Origin: Avimonoglobus sp965151315
Lineage (GTDB): Bacteria; Bacillota; Clostridia; UBA1381
Assembly: GCA_965151315.1 (NCBI GenBank)
Contig: CBCTZG010000040.1
Coordinates: 1 to 26,344 of the forward strand
Direction: 5' to 3'
DNA length: 26,344 bases
Position 1 is the first letter of the stretch. The number at the start of each line of letters is the position of its first letter. The translations under genes and the position numbers were made by a program. This document shows, one piece after another, positions 1 to 6,819 of the stretch. A model generated the notes under the pieces. It made no database searches and had not been told where the DNA came from. It saw only the letters and a program-made list of their open reading frames with translations.

Positions 1-12
1 TAACCTCTTTTG

Positions 13-37
13 AACCACGCGACTATCGCGTGGTTTT
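13..37 (+). terminator. Intrinsic terminator of a gene upstream of the window
   Basis: A 9-bp perfect stem (13-21 with 27-35) encloses a 5-base loop and leads into a short T run on the plus strand. No gene on this strand is visible before it, so it probably ends a plus-strand gene lying left of the window. Confidence 0.6.
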
Positions 38-49
38 CAGTATACAAAA

Positions 50-76
50 AAAGCGCCTTTCATTGAAAGGCGCTTT
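50..76 (-). terminator. Intrinsic terminator of the exopolysaccharide kinase gene
   Basis: An 11-bp perfect stem (50-60 with 66-76) lies just past the stop codon of the minus-strand kinase gene. Read on the minus strand it is followed by seven T residues, a standard Rho-independent terminator. Confidence 0.85.
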
Positions 77-78
77 AA

Positions 79-978
79 TCAGCGTTTTTTCTTATCTTTT
101 TTGGACCCTTCCTCTGCCGGCTGATCCACAGGATCCCCATATCGGTAGTTAATGCCAGTCTCATGCTTGTAGCCGTATTTCTGGCCATAACCGTATCCGT
201 AACCATATTTATATCCATAGTGATACCGGTATCCATATAGACGGCCATAACCATAGCCGTGTGCCGCTAAATTCACATCATTTAGAATATAGCCCAAAAT
301 TTTGGCGTCGGCAAATTTCAACGCCTCCCGGGCCCGCTTGACCATTTCGTGAATGGTATAATTTTGCCGTATCACAACCACCACGCCATGGACAAATTTT
401 GCCATGGCCGCTGCTTCGGTGACCATGGTCACCGGCGGGGTGTCAATAAAGATATAATCGTACTGCTGGGAAAGAACGTCCAGTATCCGGCCCATTTCAT
501 TGGATGACAACAGCTCCGCCGGATTCGGCGGGATCTGGCCTGAGGCTATACAGTCAATATTCTGCTCCGTACAATGGTGGATCGCCGTATTGATGTCAAT
601 CAGGCCGCACAAAACATCGGAGAGCCCATTTTTTCGTTCAATCCCCAAATGCCGGTATACCCTGGGCTTCCGCAGGTCGGCGTCAATCACCAAAACCTTC
701 GCGTTGGTCTGGGCAAACGCGATGGCAATATTCAGACAAGTGGTCGTTTTTCCTTCTCCCGGGCTGGCGCTGGTCAAAATAATCCGTTTACACCCTTTCA
801 CACCGCTGAGGGAAAATATGATATTCGTCCGGGTAGCTTTATAGGCCTCGGTAATAGCAAAATTTGTATCACTATTCAGCAGGGTGGCGGTTCGTTGCCG
901 AATCGATGCCTCTTTCTGCCGAGCAACCGCTTTCTGTTCGTTGATCTTCCCAACAAATTTACTGAACTTATTTCCCAT
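79..978 (-). CDS. BY-kinase, CpsD/CapB-type tyrosine autokinase with a tyrosine-rich tail
   Basis: A cytoplasmic P-loop tyrosine kinase that, in this family, works with a membrane Wzz-type adaptor to control capsule or exopolysaccharide chain synthesis and export. The 299-residue protein has Walker A (ASPGEGKTT, about 71-79), Walker A' (VLVIDAD, 95-101), Walker B (YIFIDTPP, 175-182) and the family motif GQIPPNPAELL (147-157). The tail (about 242-280) carries 15 tyrosines, mostly as GY repeats, and ends in a Lys-rich tip; such tails are the autophosphorylation sites. The ATG directly follows the TAG stop of the adaptor gene (TAGATG), with an AAAGGGA-like ribosome site, so the two are translationally coupled. 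The split kinase/adaptor arrangement is the Firmicutes form. The polymer is not identifiable because the synthesis genes are not in the window. Confidence 0.93.
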   Translation of the reverse strand: MGNKFSKFVGKINEQKAVARQKEASIRQRTATLLNSDTNFAITEAYKATRTNIIFSLSGVKGCKRIILTSASPGEGKTTTCLNIAIAFAQTNAKVLVIDADLRKPRVYRHLGIERKNGLSDVLCGLIDINTAIHHCTEQNIDCIASGQIPPNPAELLSSNEMGRILDVLSQQYDYIFIDTPPVTMVTEAAAMAKFVHGVVVVIRQNYTIHEMVKRAREALKFADAKILGYILNDVNLAAHGYGYGRLYGYRYHYGYKYGYGYGYGQKYGYKHETGINYRYGDPVDQPAEEGSKKDKKKR

Positions 979-1677
979 CTACTTTCCCTTTCTTTCATAG
1001 GTATCTGGATCCAGGTTTGGAATCTCACCCAAAAGCGGCTCGTCATACCGCTTGGAAATTTCTTCGCCGTTTTTGATCCGGGTATCAAACAACTCTAGCA
1101 ACACCGCGGTCAGCGCGCCAATCAGCAGCCCCACCAAAATCCCGATCAAGGTGTTGGTCCGGATATTGGGAGAAATCGGGGTTGTATTTTCCCGGGCGTT
1201 ATCCAGAATTTTTACCGATCCAGCCTCAACCACCCGGATCAGCTCGTCCGGCGCGTGCCGTAAAATGCTTCTGGCAATCAGATAAACGTCGTGGGCATTC
1301 TCCCCGGTCACACTAATCTCCAAAATTTCCGTTTCATTAGCCGCACCCATGCTCAGCATACTTTTAATTTGATCTACAGTATATTTATTATTCAAATCCT
1401 GCACGACCTGCTCTAGAAAAGTCCTGCGCTGAAGAATTTCCGCGTAGGTCGTAACCAGCTGCTTCGACGCACTGATGGCGCCCGTCGTCACTTCTCCGCT
1501 GATTTGATTCTGGGTAGAATTGACATACAGCGCGCCCTCTGACCGATACATCGGGTCAATAAACAAATTCGTATACATAAACGCGGCAATGCCGACAACG
1601 ACAGCCGAAACTAACATCAGCCACCAGCGCCGCAGAAGCATATCAACAACATCAACAATACTGATTTGTTCGTTCAA
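979..1677 (-). CDS. Wzz/YveK-like membrane adaptor of the BY-kinase (CapA/CpsC type)
   Basis: Polysaccharide co-polymerase-like modulator expected to activate the following tyrosine kinase and influence chain length. I chose a TTG start at 1677 (residues MNEQISIVDVV, 232 aa): a strong AGGGGAG site lies 7 bases upstream, and reading further 5' only adds an uncharacteristic basic stretch that runs into the promoter. Topology fits the family: a first membrane helix at about residues 17-37, a central extracellular part, and a second helix near the C-terminus (about 170-195) preceded by a PISPN proline motif. The cytoplasmic end (GEEISKRYDEPLLGEIPNLD) is the part expected to touch the kinase. First gene of a two-gene unit read from a promoter at 1715-1743. 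Confidence 0.88.
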   Translation of the reverse strand: MNEQISIVDVVDMLLRRWWLMLVSAVVVGIAAFMYTNLFIDPMYRSEGALYVNSTQNQISGEVTTGAISASKQLVTTYAEILQRRTFLEQVVQDLNNKYTVDQIKSMLSMGAANETEILEISVTGENAHDVYLIARSILRHAPDELIRVVEAGSVKILDNARENTTPISPNIRTNTLIGILVGLLIGALTAVLLELFDTRIKNGEEISKRYDEPLLGEIPNLDPDTYERKGK

Positions 1678-1714
1678 AAGAACATCTCCCCTTATCCATA
1701 CAATAATCCTTTTT

Positions 1715-1743
1715 ATTTTACCACATCTGCTGAAAAAATGCAA
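1715..1743 (-). promoter_or_regulatory. Promoter for the Wzz adaptor and BY-kinase genes
   Basis: On the minus strand TTGCAT (1743-1738) is followed after 17 bases by TAAAAT (1720-1715), with TGTGG just before the -10. It sits 38 bases upstream of the chosen TTG start. Confidence 0.65.
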
Positions 1744-1813
1744 TTCATTTAAGGAATTTTGTTGATTTTCCGGGATTTATGAATGCTGACGAAATAAAAT
1801 CACAAAAAAACTA

Positions 1814-1842
1814 TTGACAAAACGGTTGGTTTGGTGTACAAT
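1814..1842 (+). promoter_or_regulatory. Promoter of the leuA leader
   Basis: TTGACA (1814-1819), a 17-base spacer and TACAAT (1837-1842) form a near-consensus housekeeping promoter. It lies 30 bases before a short leader ORF and is divergent from the promoter of the polysaccharide regulator genes. Confidence 0.85.
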
Positions 1843-1871
1843 AGTGGCAATAAAAATGGAGGGATAGAACG

Positions 1872-1955
1872 ATGCGGCAGAATCAAATCCAATGCGGTAT
1901 GCTTCTACTTAGCTTGCTGGGCGCGAAAGGCGGTCGGTTTATTCCTCTGCGGTAA
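1872..1955 (+). CDS. Leucine-rich leader peptide of leuA (candidate attenuation peptide)
   Basis: A 27-codon ORF with its own GGAGGG ribosome site (1858-1863) and ATG at 1872. Codons 11-16 read Leu-Leu-Leu-Ser-Leu-Leu (ctt cta ctt agc ttg ctg), five leucine codons in six. It stops 19 bases before a terminator hairpin that precedes the leucine biosynthesis gene leuA. In classical attenuation, starvation for the cognate amino acid stalls the ribosome on such codons and prevents terminator formation. That role is inferred from position and composition; I saw no convincing long antiterminator by eye. A T-box, the usual clostridial alternative, would be longer and need a specifier loop and a conserved antiterminator bulge, which I do not see. 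Confidence 0.7.
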   Translation: MRQNQIQCGMLLLSLLGAKGGRFIPLR

Positions 1956-1974
1956 AAAGCAGCCGGAACCTGTA

Positions 1975-2008
1975 TGACTGAGCCGTCAAAAGCTCAGTTA
2001 TTTTTTTT
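1975..2008 (+). terminator. Attenuator-type terminator before leuA
   Basis: A 9-bp stem with one G-T pair (1975-1983 with 1992-2000) and an 8-base loop is followed directly by eight T residues (2001-2008). It lies between the leucine-rich leader peptide and the leuA ribosome site, so transcription must read through it to reach leuA. Confidence 0.82.
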
Positions 2009-2038
2009 CCGAAATTTATTGAAGAAAGGATGCCTGCT

Positions 2039-3685
2039 ATGAACTATCAAAAATATAGAAAAGCATATCACAAGGTCCCCTTAGAGCATCGGGACTGGCC
2101 TGATCACGAGATTACCCATGCGCCGATCTGGTGCAGTGTGGATTTACGGGATGGTAACCAGGCTTTGTATTCACCCATGACTACCGACGAGAAGATTGAG
2201 TTTTTTCAATATCTCGTAAAACTGGGGTTTAAGGAAATTGAGGTGGGATTTCCTGCCGCGTCGAACACAGAATTTGAATTCGTCCGCCGGCTCATCGACG
2301 AAGACCTGATCCCTGACGACGTATCTATCCAAGTGTTAACCCAAGCTCGGGAACATATTATTAAGCGCACAATCGAGGCGCTGCAGGGCGCGAAAAACGC
2401 CATTGTACATCTTTACAATTCCACATCTACTTTGCAGCGCCGTGTGGTTTTCCGCAAAGATCAGGAGGAAATCAAAAACCTGGCTGTAGAAGGCGCGAAG
2501 CTGGTTGTAGATCTGGTAGAAGGCCAGTTGGATGGGAATATCCGCTATGAATATTCCCCGGAAAGCTTTACCTGCACAGAACCCGAATATGCCGCCGAGG
2601 TCTGCAACGCTGTTCTGGATGTTTTGAAGCCAACCCCCGACCGGAAAGTGATCATCAATCTGCCGTCTACGATCGAAGTGGCAACCGCCAACGTATACGC
2701 CGATCAGATCGAGTATATGCATAAGCATTTGAAATATCGGGAAAACGTAATCATTTCCCTGCATGCCCACAACGACCGCGGCACCGGTGTAGGCTCTACT
2801 GAGCTGGCCCTGCTGGCCGGCGCAGACCGGGTGGAGGGCACCTTGTTCGGCAACGGTGAACGGACCGGCAACGCCGATATTATTGTGATCGCTTTGAATA
2901 TGTTCTGCCAGGGTATTGATCCCCAGCTGAACATTGAGAATATTGACGAAATTATCTCCGTCTATGAACGGTTCAACCGGCTGCCCATCCATCCACGGCA
3001 TCCTTATGCCGGCGAGATGGCATATGTGGCTTTCTCCGGCTCCCATCAGGATGCCATCAAAAAGAGCATGGCCGCCTATGAAGCCAGCGGTGAAAAGATC
3101 TGGGAAAACCCCTATCTTACTATTGACCCTACAGACCTTGGCCGGCAGTATGAGCCGATCCAAATTAACAGCCAGTCCGGCAAGGGCGGTGTCAGCTATA
3201 TTATGGAACGCAAGTTTGGCTACACAATCCCCAAGCCTATGCTGGTCGAGTTCTCGAAGCTGATCACAGATTTGTCCGACGCCAAGCAGACCGTGTTGGA
3301 GCCGGAAGAGATTTATAGCGCCTTTAAGCGTACCTATGTGAACCTGGACGCGCCGCTGATGCTGATCGATTATCACTGCCAGCTCCGGGGTGATATGACC
3401 ACCCTGACCGCTACCGTTTCCCTGCATGGCCAGGCTTCTACTGTACAGGCAGAGGGGAATGGCCCCTTAGACGCTTTATGTACGGCGTTAAAGGCCTTTT
3501 TAGGCAGGGATCTGGAAATTGAGGCCTATACGGAGCACGCTCTGGAAAAAACCTCTTCTTCCCAGGCTGTCAGCTATATCGCGTTGAAGTCCGATGGGAA
3601 AACAGAATGGGGCGCCGGTGTAGACGCCAACATCAACACCTCGTCTATTTACGCCCTCATCAGCGCGATTAACAAACTGTTATAA
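2039..3685 (+). CDS. leuA: 2-isopropylmalate synthase
   Basis: Condenses acetyl-CoA with 2-oxoisovalerate to form 2-isopropylmalate, the first committed step of leucine synthesis. The 548-residue protein has the DRE-TIM metallolyase barrel first: the metal and substrate motif DLRDGNQ at 35-41 and the metal-binding HAHND at 242-246, followed by the GNGERTGN glycine motif. The C-terminal part from about residue 430 fits the LeuA regulatory domain that binds leucine. The wording SVDLRDGNQAL resembles the longer LeuA type known from actinobacteria. I prefer ATG 2039 to the in-frame ATG at 2030, because the GAAAGGA site abuts 2030 but is 9 bases from 2039. The gene stands alone; leuB, leuC and leuD are not in the window. 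Confidence 0.96.
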   Translation: MNYQKYRKAYHKVPLEHRDWPDHEITHAPIWCSVDLRDGNQALYSPMTTDEKIEFFQYLVKLGFKEIEVGFPAASNTEFEFVRRLIDEDLIPDDVSIQVLTQAREHIIKRTIEALQGAKNAIVHLYNSTSTLQRRVVFRKDQEEIKNLAVEGAKLVVDLVEGQLDGNIRYEYSPESFTCTEPEYAAEVCNAVLDVLKPTPDRKVIINLPSTIEVATANVYADQIEYMHKHLKYRENVIISLHAHNDRGTGVGSTELALLAGADRVEGTLFGNGERTGNADIIVIALNMFCQGIDPQLNIENIDEIISVYERFNRLPIHPRHPYAGEMAYVAFSGSHQDAIKKSMAAYEASGEKIWENPYLTIDPTDLGRQYEPIQINSQSGKGGVSYIMERKFGYTIPKPMLVEFSKLITDLSDAKQTVLEPEEIYSAFKRTYVNLDAPLMLIDYHCQLRGDMTTLTATVSLHGQASTVQAEGNGPLDALCTALKAFLGRDLEIEAYTEHALEKTSSSQAVSYIALKSDGKTEWGAGVDANINTSSIYALISAINKLL

Positions 3686-3733
3686 ATTTGTTAAACGACA
3701 GACCTGCTCACAAGGCAGGCCCCTGCGTTTATA

Positions 3734-3758
3734 AAGGCACACCCCAAAGGTGTGCCTT
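3734..3758 (+). terminator. Hairpin ending leuA
   Basis: A perfect 10-bp stem (3734-3743 with 3749-3758) with a 5-base loop lies 49 bases after the leuA stop. The following T tract is poor (ATTGAATTT), so termination may be incomplete. Confidence 0.6.
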
Positions 3759-3847
3759 ATTGAATTTCAGGAAAATATTTTTAAACCGTTCGGACTCTAT
3801 TCCCTGCTTTTGGGCCCATGGGGACATACGCTCCATCTCTCGCAAAT

Positions 3848-3873
3848 AAAAAAGCGGCATATGCCGCTTTTTT
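3848..3873. terminator. Palindromic terminator between leuA and hpt
   Basis: A 26-base perfect palindrome, A-run + GCGGCAT + ATGCCGC + T-run, that can end transcription in either direction. Its right edge overlaps the stop codon of the minus-strand hpt gene. Confidence 0.8.
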
Positions 3874-4411
3874 ATTTTGTATATACGCTTTCCTTTAAAA
3901 CGCCTATGTAGGGCAATCCCCGATGAAGCTCATTATAATCCAGTCCATACCCCACCACAAAGGCATCCGGGATTTCCCGGCCGATATACTCCACCTCCAC
4001 GGGGGACTGCCGCCGGCTGGGCTTATCCAGCATAGTGCAGATTCGCAGAGAAGCCGGTCCCCGTTGCTGGAGCATTTCCTTCAGCTTAAAGAGGGTGTTT
4101 CCGGAGTCAATAATATCCTCAATGATCAATACATGTTTCCCTTGGATGTCCGTTGACAGATCATGCCGGATATGGATTACACCGCCTGATTCCGTACCCG
4201 CTCCATAGCTGGAAGCCTGCATAAAATCAATCTGCACTGGCACCTGGATGGCCCGGATCAAATCCGCCGCAAAAACAACACTGCCTTTTAAAATAATGAC
4301 TGCCAAAATCTCTTTGCCCGCGTAATCCCGGCTGATCTGCGCTCCCAAAGTTTCCACCGTCTGGCGAAGCTCTTCTTCTGTGATCAGGATTTTCTCAATA
4401 TCCGAATGCAC
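3872..4411 (-). CDS. hpt: Hypoxanthine phosphoribosyltransferase
   Basis: Purine salvage enzyme converting hypoxanthine (and usually guanine) plus PRPP to the nucleotide. The 179-residue length is typical of the bacterial family. Visible motifs are LKGS (41-44, PRPP-loop region), SYG in the flexible loop (68-70), the 13-residue PRPP-binding motif ending EDIIDSGNT (98-106) and the base-binding region DAFVVGYGLDYNE (149-161). The start is GTG at 4411; an AGGGGGG site lies 8 bases upstream. It is the last gene of a three-gene minus-strand unit, 15 bases after the membrane protein gene. In many Firmicutes hpt lies between tilS and ftsH; that context is absent here. Confidence 0.95.
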   Translation of the reverse strand: MHSDIEKILITEEELRQTVETLGAQISRDYAGKEILAVIILKGSVVFAADLIRAIQVPVQIDFMQASSYGAGTESGGVIHIRHDLSTDIQGKHVLIIEDIIDSGNTLFKLKEMLQQRGPASLRICTMLDKPSRRQSPVEVEYIGREIPDAFVVGYGLDYNELHRGLPYIGVLKESVYTK

Positions 4412-4426
4412 CTTCTTAACCCCCCT

Positions 4427-4966
4427 TTAAGCGATCTTCCACTGGATATTCGTATGTACCATTTTGGCTTTTTGCAGTGCGTATAAGATTGGCGCTGTAA
4501 TCAGCGAATCCAGATAATGGTGCGCCAGCGTACCAATAAAGGCAAACCACACCAGGCCGGAAAGGGCCGACTGGTTATCCGGGAAAAACAGCGGTGTCAA
4601 GCCAAAGACAATCAGTGCCTCCGCGCCGGCATGCACTACTGAAGTCGCTATAATGACGAAAAAAATATTGATATTCTTTTTCTGGATCATATACATACCC
4701 AGCAAAGCGAAAAAGATGTGCGACGCCGCCCGGAGCACCACTACCGGATTTCCAGTAGAGATAATAAAGCCGATACAGGAGCCAATCACCGTTAAAACCG
4801 TAACAAACGGGTTGATAAACAGGGCAATCATTGTCGGCACATGGCTGCCCGGCGTCAGGGAAAATGGCTGCGGTACCGGCAGCTTAAACGGCGACATAGC
4901 AATCAGCAGTGATAAGGCCGTCAAAAGCGCCGCCAGAACAACATCCTTTGTTTTCATTGTATTCAT
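4427..4966 (-). CDS. ECF-transporter S-component-like membrane protein (substrate unknown)
   Basis: A 179-residue, strongly hydrophobic protein with about five or six membrane helices. The N-terminus carries an AALLTAL stretch, the short helix-1 signature common in energy-coupling-factor substrate-binding (S) components. The segment PGSHVPTMIALFINPF (about 41-56) recalls niacin-type (NiaX-like) S components, but I cannot confirm the substrate. Such proteins capture a vitamin or similar small molecule and share an EcfA/EcfA'/EcfT energizing module encoded elsewhere. The start ATG at 4966 has a GTGGGGG site 6 bases upstream. Its place next to hpt would also fit uptake of a nucleobase or related precursor, which is only inference. 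Confidence 0.6.
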   Translation of the reverse strand: MNTMKTKDVVLAALLTALSLLIAMSPFKLPVPQPFSLTPGSHVPTMIALFINPFVTVLTVIGSCIGFIISTGNPVVVLRAASHIFFALLGMYMIQKKNINIFFVIIATSVVHAGAEALIVFGLTPLFFPDNQSALSGLVWFAFIGTLAHHYLDSLITAPILYALQKAKMVHTNIQWKIA

Positions 4967-4979
4967 TTGTAACCCCCAC

Positions 4980-5501
4980 TTATAAGTTCAAAAAATTATC
5001 TATAATATCAAATCCATTGGCGGTCAGGCTAGAATGGATATAATAGTTTATCCCGTAAATATGGCCGTACTCCCCGCCGTCCAGCACATTCCGGACACCT
5101 AAGATCTCCCCGGTTTCTGCCCGAGCGATACAGTCCAGCTCCTGGGGCTTGGCTTCCTCGTCTAACGCCACCGGATTCCCCCGACAAATCTTGACAACCG
5201 TCTCAAAGCCCTGAAAAATCGGTGCGCTGGTATCCAAAACGGCCCATTCCTGCTTTCCCTCGGCACAGTCCACCGCCCGGCAGCTGCCGCCAAACGCCGT
5301 CACTACACTTTGGTAGCCGTCCAAAATACCCAGAAGCGGAAGCTGGTTATCCATGGCGAATTTCACGGCCGCGATGGCGTTTTCACTGTTTTCGGCAATG
5401 ATAATCCGTTCAATATTTTCCCCGCCGGCGTCTGTGGAAAGATCCGCGCCGGATTGGGCGATGAAATCATAAATATCCTGGCTGCCTAAATACAGTACCA
5501 T
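4980..5501 (-). CDS. Class I glutamine amidotransferase-like protein lacking the catalytic Cys
   Basis: A 173-residue protein with the fold pattern of class I GATase domains, such as the TrpG/PabA type. The nucleophile elbow reads GILDGYQSV (58-66), where active enzymes have G-x-C-x-G-x-Q, so Leu60 replaces the catalytic Cys. The C-terminal site, normally a V-x-F-H-P-E-like motif, reads INYYIHSSL (151-159) and keeps a His but not the Glu. The protein is therefore unlikely to hydrolyse glutamine and may bind or sense a ligand. I chose ATG 5501 because GGAGGAG lies 7 bases upstream; a longer reading to 5534 has no ribosome site. It is the first gene of a unit with the S-component-like protein and hpt, whose role it might modulate. 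Specific function unknown. Confidence 0.7.
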   Translation of the reverse strand: MVLYLGSQDIYDFIAQSGADLSTDAGGENIERIIIAENSENAIAAVKFAMDNQLPLLGILDGYQSVVTAFGGSCRAVDCAEGKQEWAVLDTSAPIFQGFETVVKICRGNPVALDEEAKPQELDCIARAETGEILGVRNVLDGGEYGHIYGINYYIHSSLTANGFDIIDNFLNL

Positions 5502-5534
5502 ATGATTTCTCCTCCGATAAATGATTCCTAACAC

Positions 5535-5563
5535 TTGATTCAGCGTACTTTTTTTGATATAAT
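5535..5563 (+). promoter_or_regulatory. Promoter of the glycosyltransferase gene
   Basis: TTGATT (5535-5540), a 17-base spacer and TATAAT (5558-5563), 75 bases before the plus-strand start codon. The predicted start point near 5570 falls inside the -10 box of the opposing promoter. Confidence 0.75.
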
Positions 5564-5569
5564 GTAGAT

Positions 5570-5598
5570 ATTATATACCAAACAAAACAAATTTTCAA
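5570..5598 (-). promoter_or_regulatory. Promoter of the GATase-like / S-component / hpt unit
   Basis: On the minus strand TTGAAA (5598-5593) is followed after 17 bases by TATAAT (5575-5570). It faces the plus-strand promoter at 5535-5563, so the two predicted start points lie within each other's promoters. Confidence 0.75.
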
Positions 5599-5637
5599 GA
5601 TCAAAAAGCATTTTTTGAGAAAGATTGAGGAATTAGC

Positions 5638-6774
5638 ATGAAAGTACTGATTATTTCTGTCAAGGCCGGCTTCGGGCACCACTCCACCGGGCAGGCCCTG
5701 ATTGATTACTTCAGGACAAAGCATGTGGAATGCACAATGCTGGATACATTTGAATATATCAATCCTATTTTAGGGGATTCCATCTCCGACGGCTACCTAC
5801 TGTCCACCAAATATTTCCCGGACGTATACGGCAAGGTTTACGGCCAGTTCAGCAAGCGGGAGGAGCGCTATGATAAATACTCCCTGGTTTCTGTGCTGTC
5901 GAAAATGGTTTCCCATAAGCTTAAGGACTATATCCGCAGTTTTGAGCCGGATGTCGTTATCGGCACCCACAGCTACGCCTGTATGCTGATGACTTTCCTT
6001 AAGGAAAAAGGGCATATCACCTGCCCCACCTATGGGATTGTCACAGATTTTACCGTACACCCTTTCTGGGAAAGCACGGATATTGATTACTATGTCACCC
6101 CCACACCTTTGCTGCAGAACCAGATGAACCGCAAGGGGATCCCAACAGAAAAAATCCTGCCTTTGGGAATCCCGATCAAGGCCGCCTTTGCTAAAAAACT
6201 CCCGAAAGCGGAAGCCCGTTCCCTGCTGGGCATCGACGATAAAATGACGATCCTGATGATGATGGGGTCTATGGGGTTCGGGAACCTGGTGAAGCAGTTA
6301 GAAAGCATCGATATGCTCCAGCAGGATTTCCAGGTGCTGTGCGTCTGCGGCAACAATCAGAAAGCCAAGCGGAATATTGACAAGCACATCTGGCGAAAAA
6401 AGATCGTCACCTATGGGTTTATCCATAATGTAGACGTCCTGATGGACGCGGCGGACTGTATCATCACCAAGCCCGGCGGGCTGACCACCTCGGAGTTTTT
6501 AGCCAAAGGGCTCCCGGGGATCCTCATGAATCCTATCCCCGGCCAGGAGGACCGGAATATGGAGTTTTTAGTCAACAGCGGTGCCGCGGTCATGGTGACC
6601 AACACATTCCCGATTGATGAAGCCCTGTATGAGCTTTTGAACAATCCCTGGCGGATGTCGCTTCTGGCACAAAGTGTGGAACATTTGAGCCACCCGAATT
6701 CCACCCGGGATCTGTGTGAATTTATTTTGGAAAACCACGCCAGCGCAGAACCGATTGTTGTACAGGATATTTAA
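5638..6774 (+). CDS. UgtP/MGDG-synthase-like glycosyltransferase (GT28 family)
   Basis: A 378-residue soluble or membrane-associated glycosyltransferase of the MurG-like GT-B fold. The N-terminal half has the monogalactosyldiacylglycerol-synthase-type motif AGFGHHSTGQAL (about 11-22), used in Firmicutes by enzymes that add sugar to diacylglycerol to make glycolipids and the lipoteichoic acid anchor. The C-terminal half contains the GT28 nucleotide-sugar motif KPGGLTTSE (about 278-286), followed by GQEDRN. The start ATG 5638 has a GAGGA site 6 bases upstream. It is monocistronic by appearance, with a promoter at 5535 and a terminator at 6781. B. subtilis UgtP is the closest named relative I recall; the sugar and acceptor cannot be told from sequence alone. 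Confidence 0.88.
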   Translation: MKVLIISVKAGFGHHSTGQALIDYFRTKHVECTMLDTFEYINPILGDSISDGYLLSTKYFPDVYGKVYGQFSKREERYDKYSLVSVLSKMVSHKLKDYIRSFEPDVVIGTHSYACMLMTFLKEKGHITCPTYGIVTDFTVHPFWESTDIDYYVTPTPLLQNQMNRKGIPTEKILPLGIPIKAAFAKKLPKAEARSLLGIDDKMTILMMMGSMGFGNLVKQLESIDMLQQDFQVLCVCGNNQKAKRNIDKHIWRKKIVTYGFIHNVDVLMDAADCIITKPGGLTTSEFLAKGLPGILMNPIPGQEDRNMEFLVNSGAAVMVTNTFPIDEALYELLNNPWRMSLLAQSVEHLSHPNSTRDLCEFILENHASAEPIVVQDI

Positions 6775-6780
6775 ATTCAG

Positions 6781-6809
6781 AAAACGTCGCCGGTTCTCGG
6801 CGGCGTTTT
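6781..6809 (+). terminator. Terminator-like hairpin between the glycosyltransferase and rnmV
   Basis: A 12-bp stem with one G-T pair (6781-6792 with 6798-6809) and a 5-base loop. The T tract is only the TTTT at the end of the stem. The ribosome site of the next gene (GGAGG, 6810-6814) begins at once, so rnmV may be read through it. Confidence 0.65.
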
Positions 6810-6819
6810 GGAGGCTGCT

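Noticed and set aside
1843..2029. A leucine T-box before leuA
   Set aside because: The leader is only about 190 bases, has an ORF with its own ribosome site, and shows neither the conserved T-box sequence nor a specifier-loop stem.
2336..3427. A 363-codon minus-strand ORF opposite leuA
   Set aside because: It is a shadow of leuA: no ribosome site, promoter or domain, and the plus strand encodes an unmistakable enzyme.
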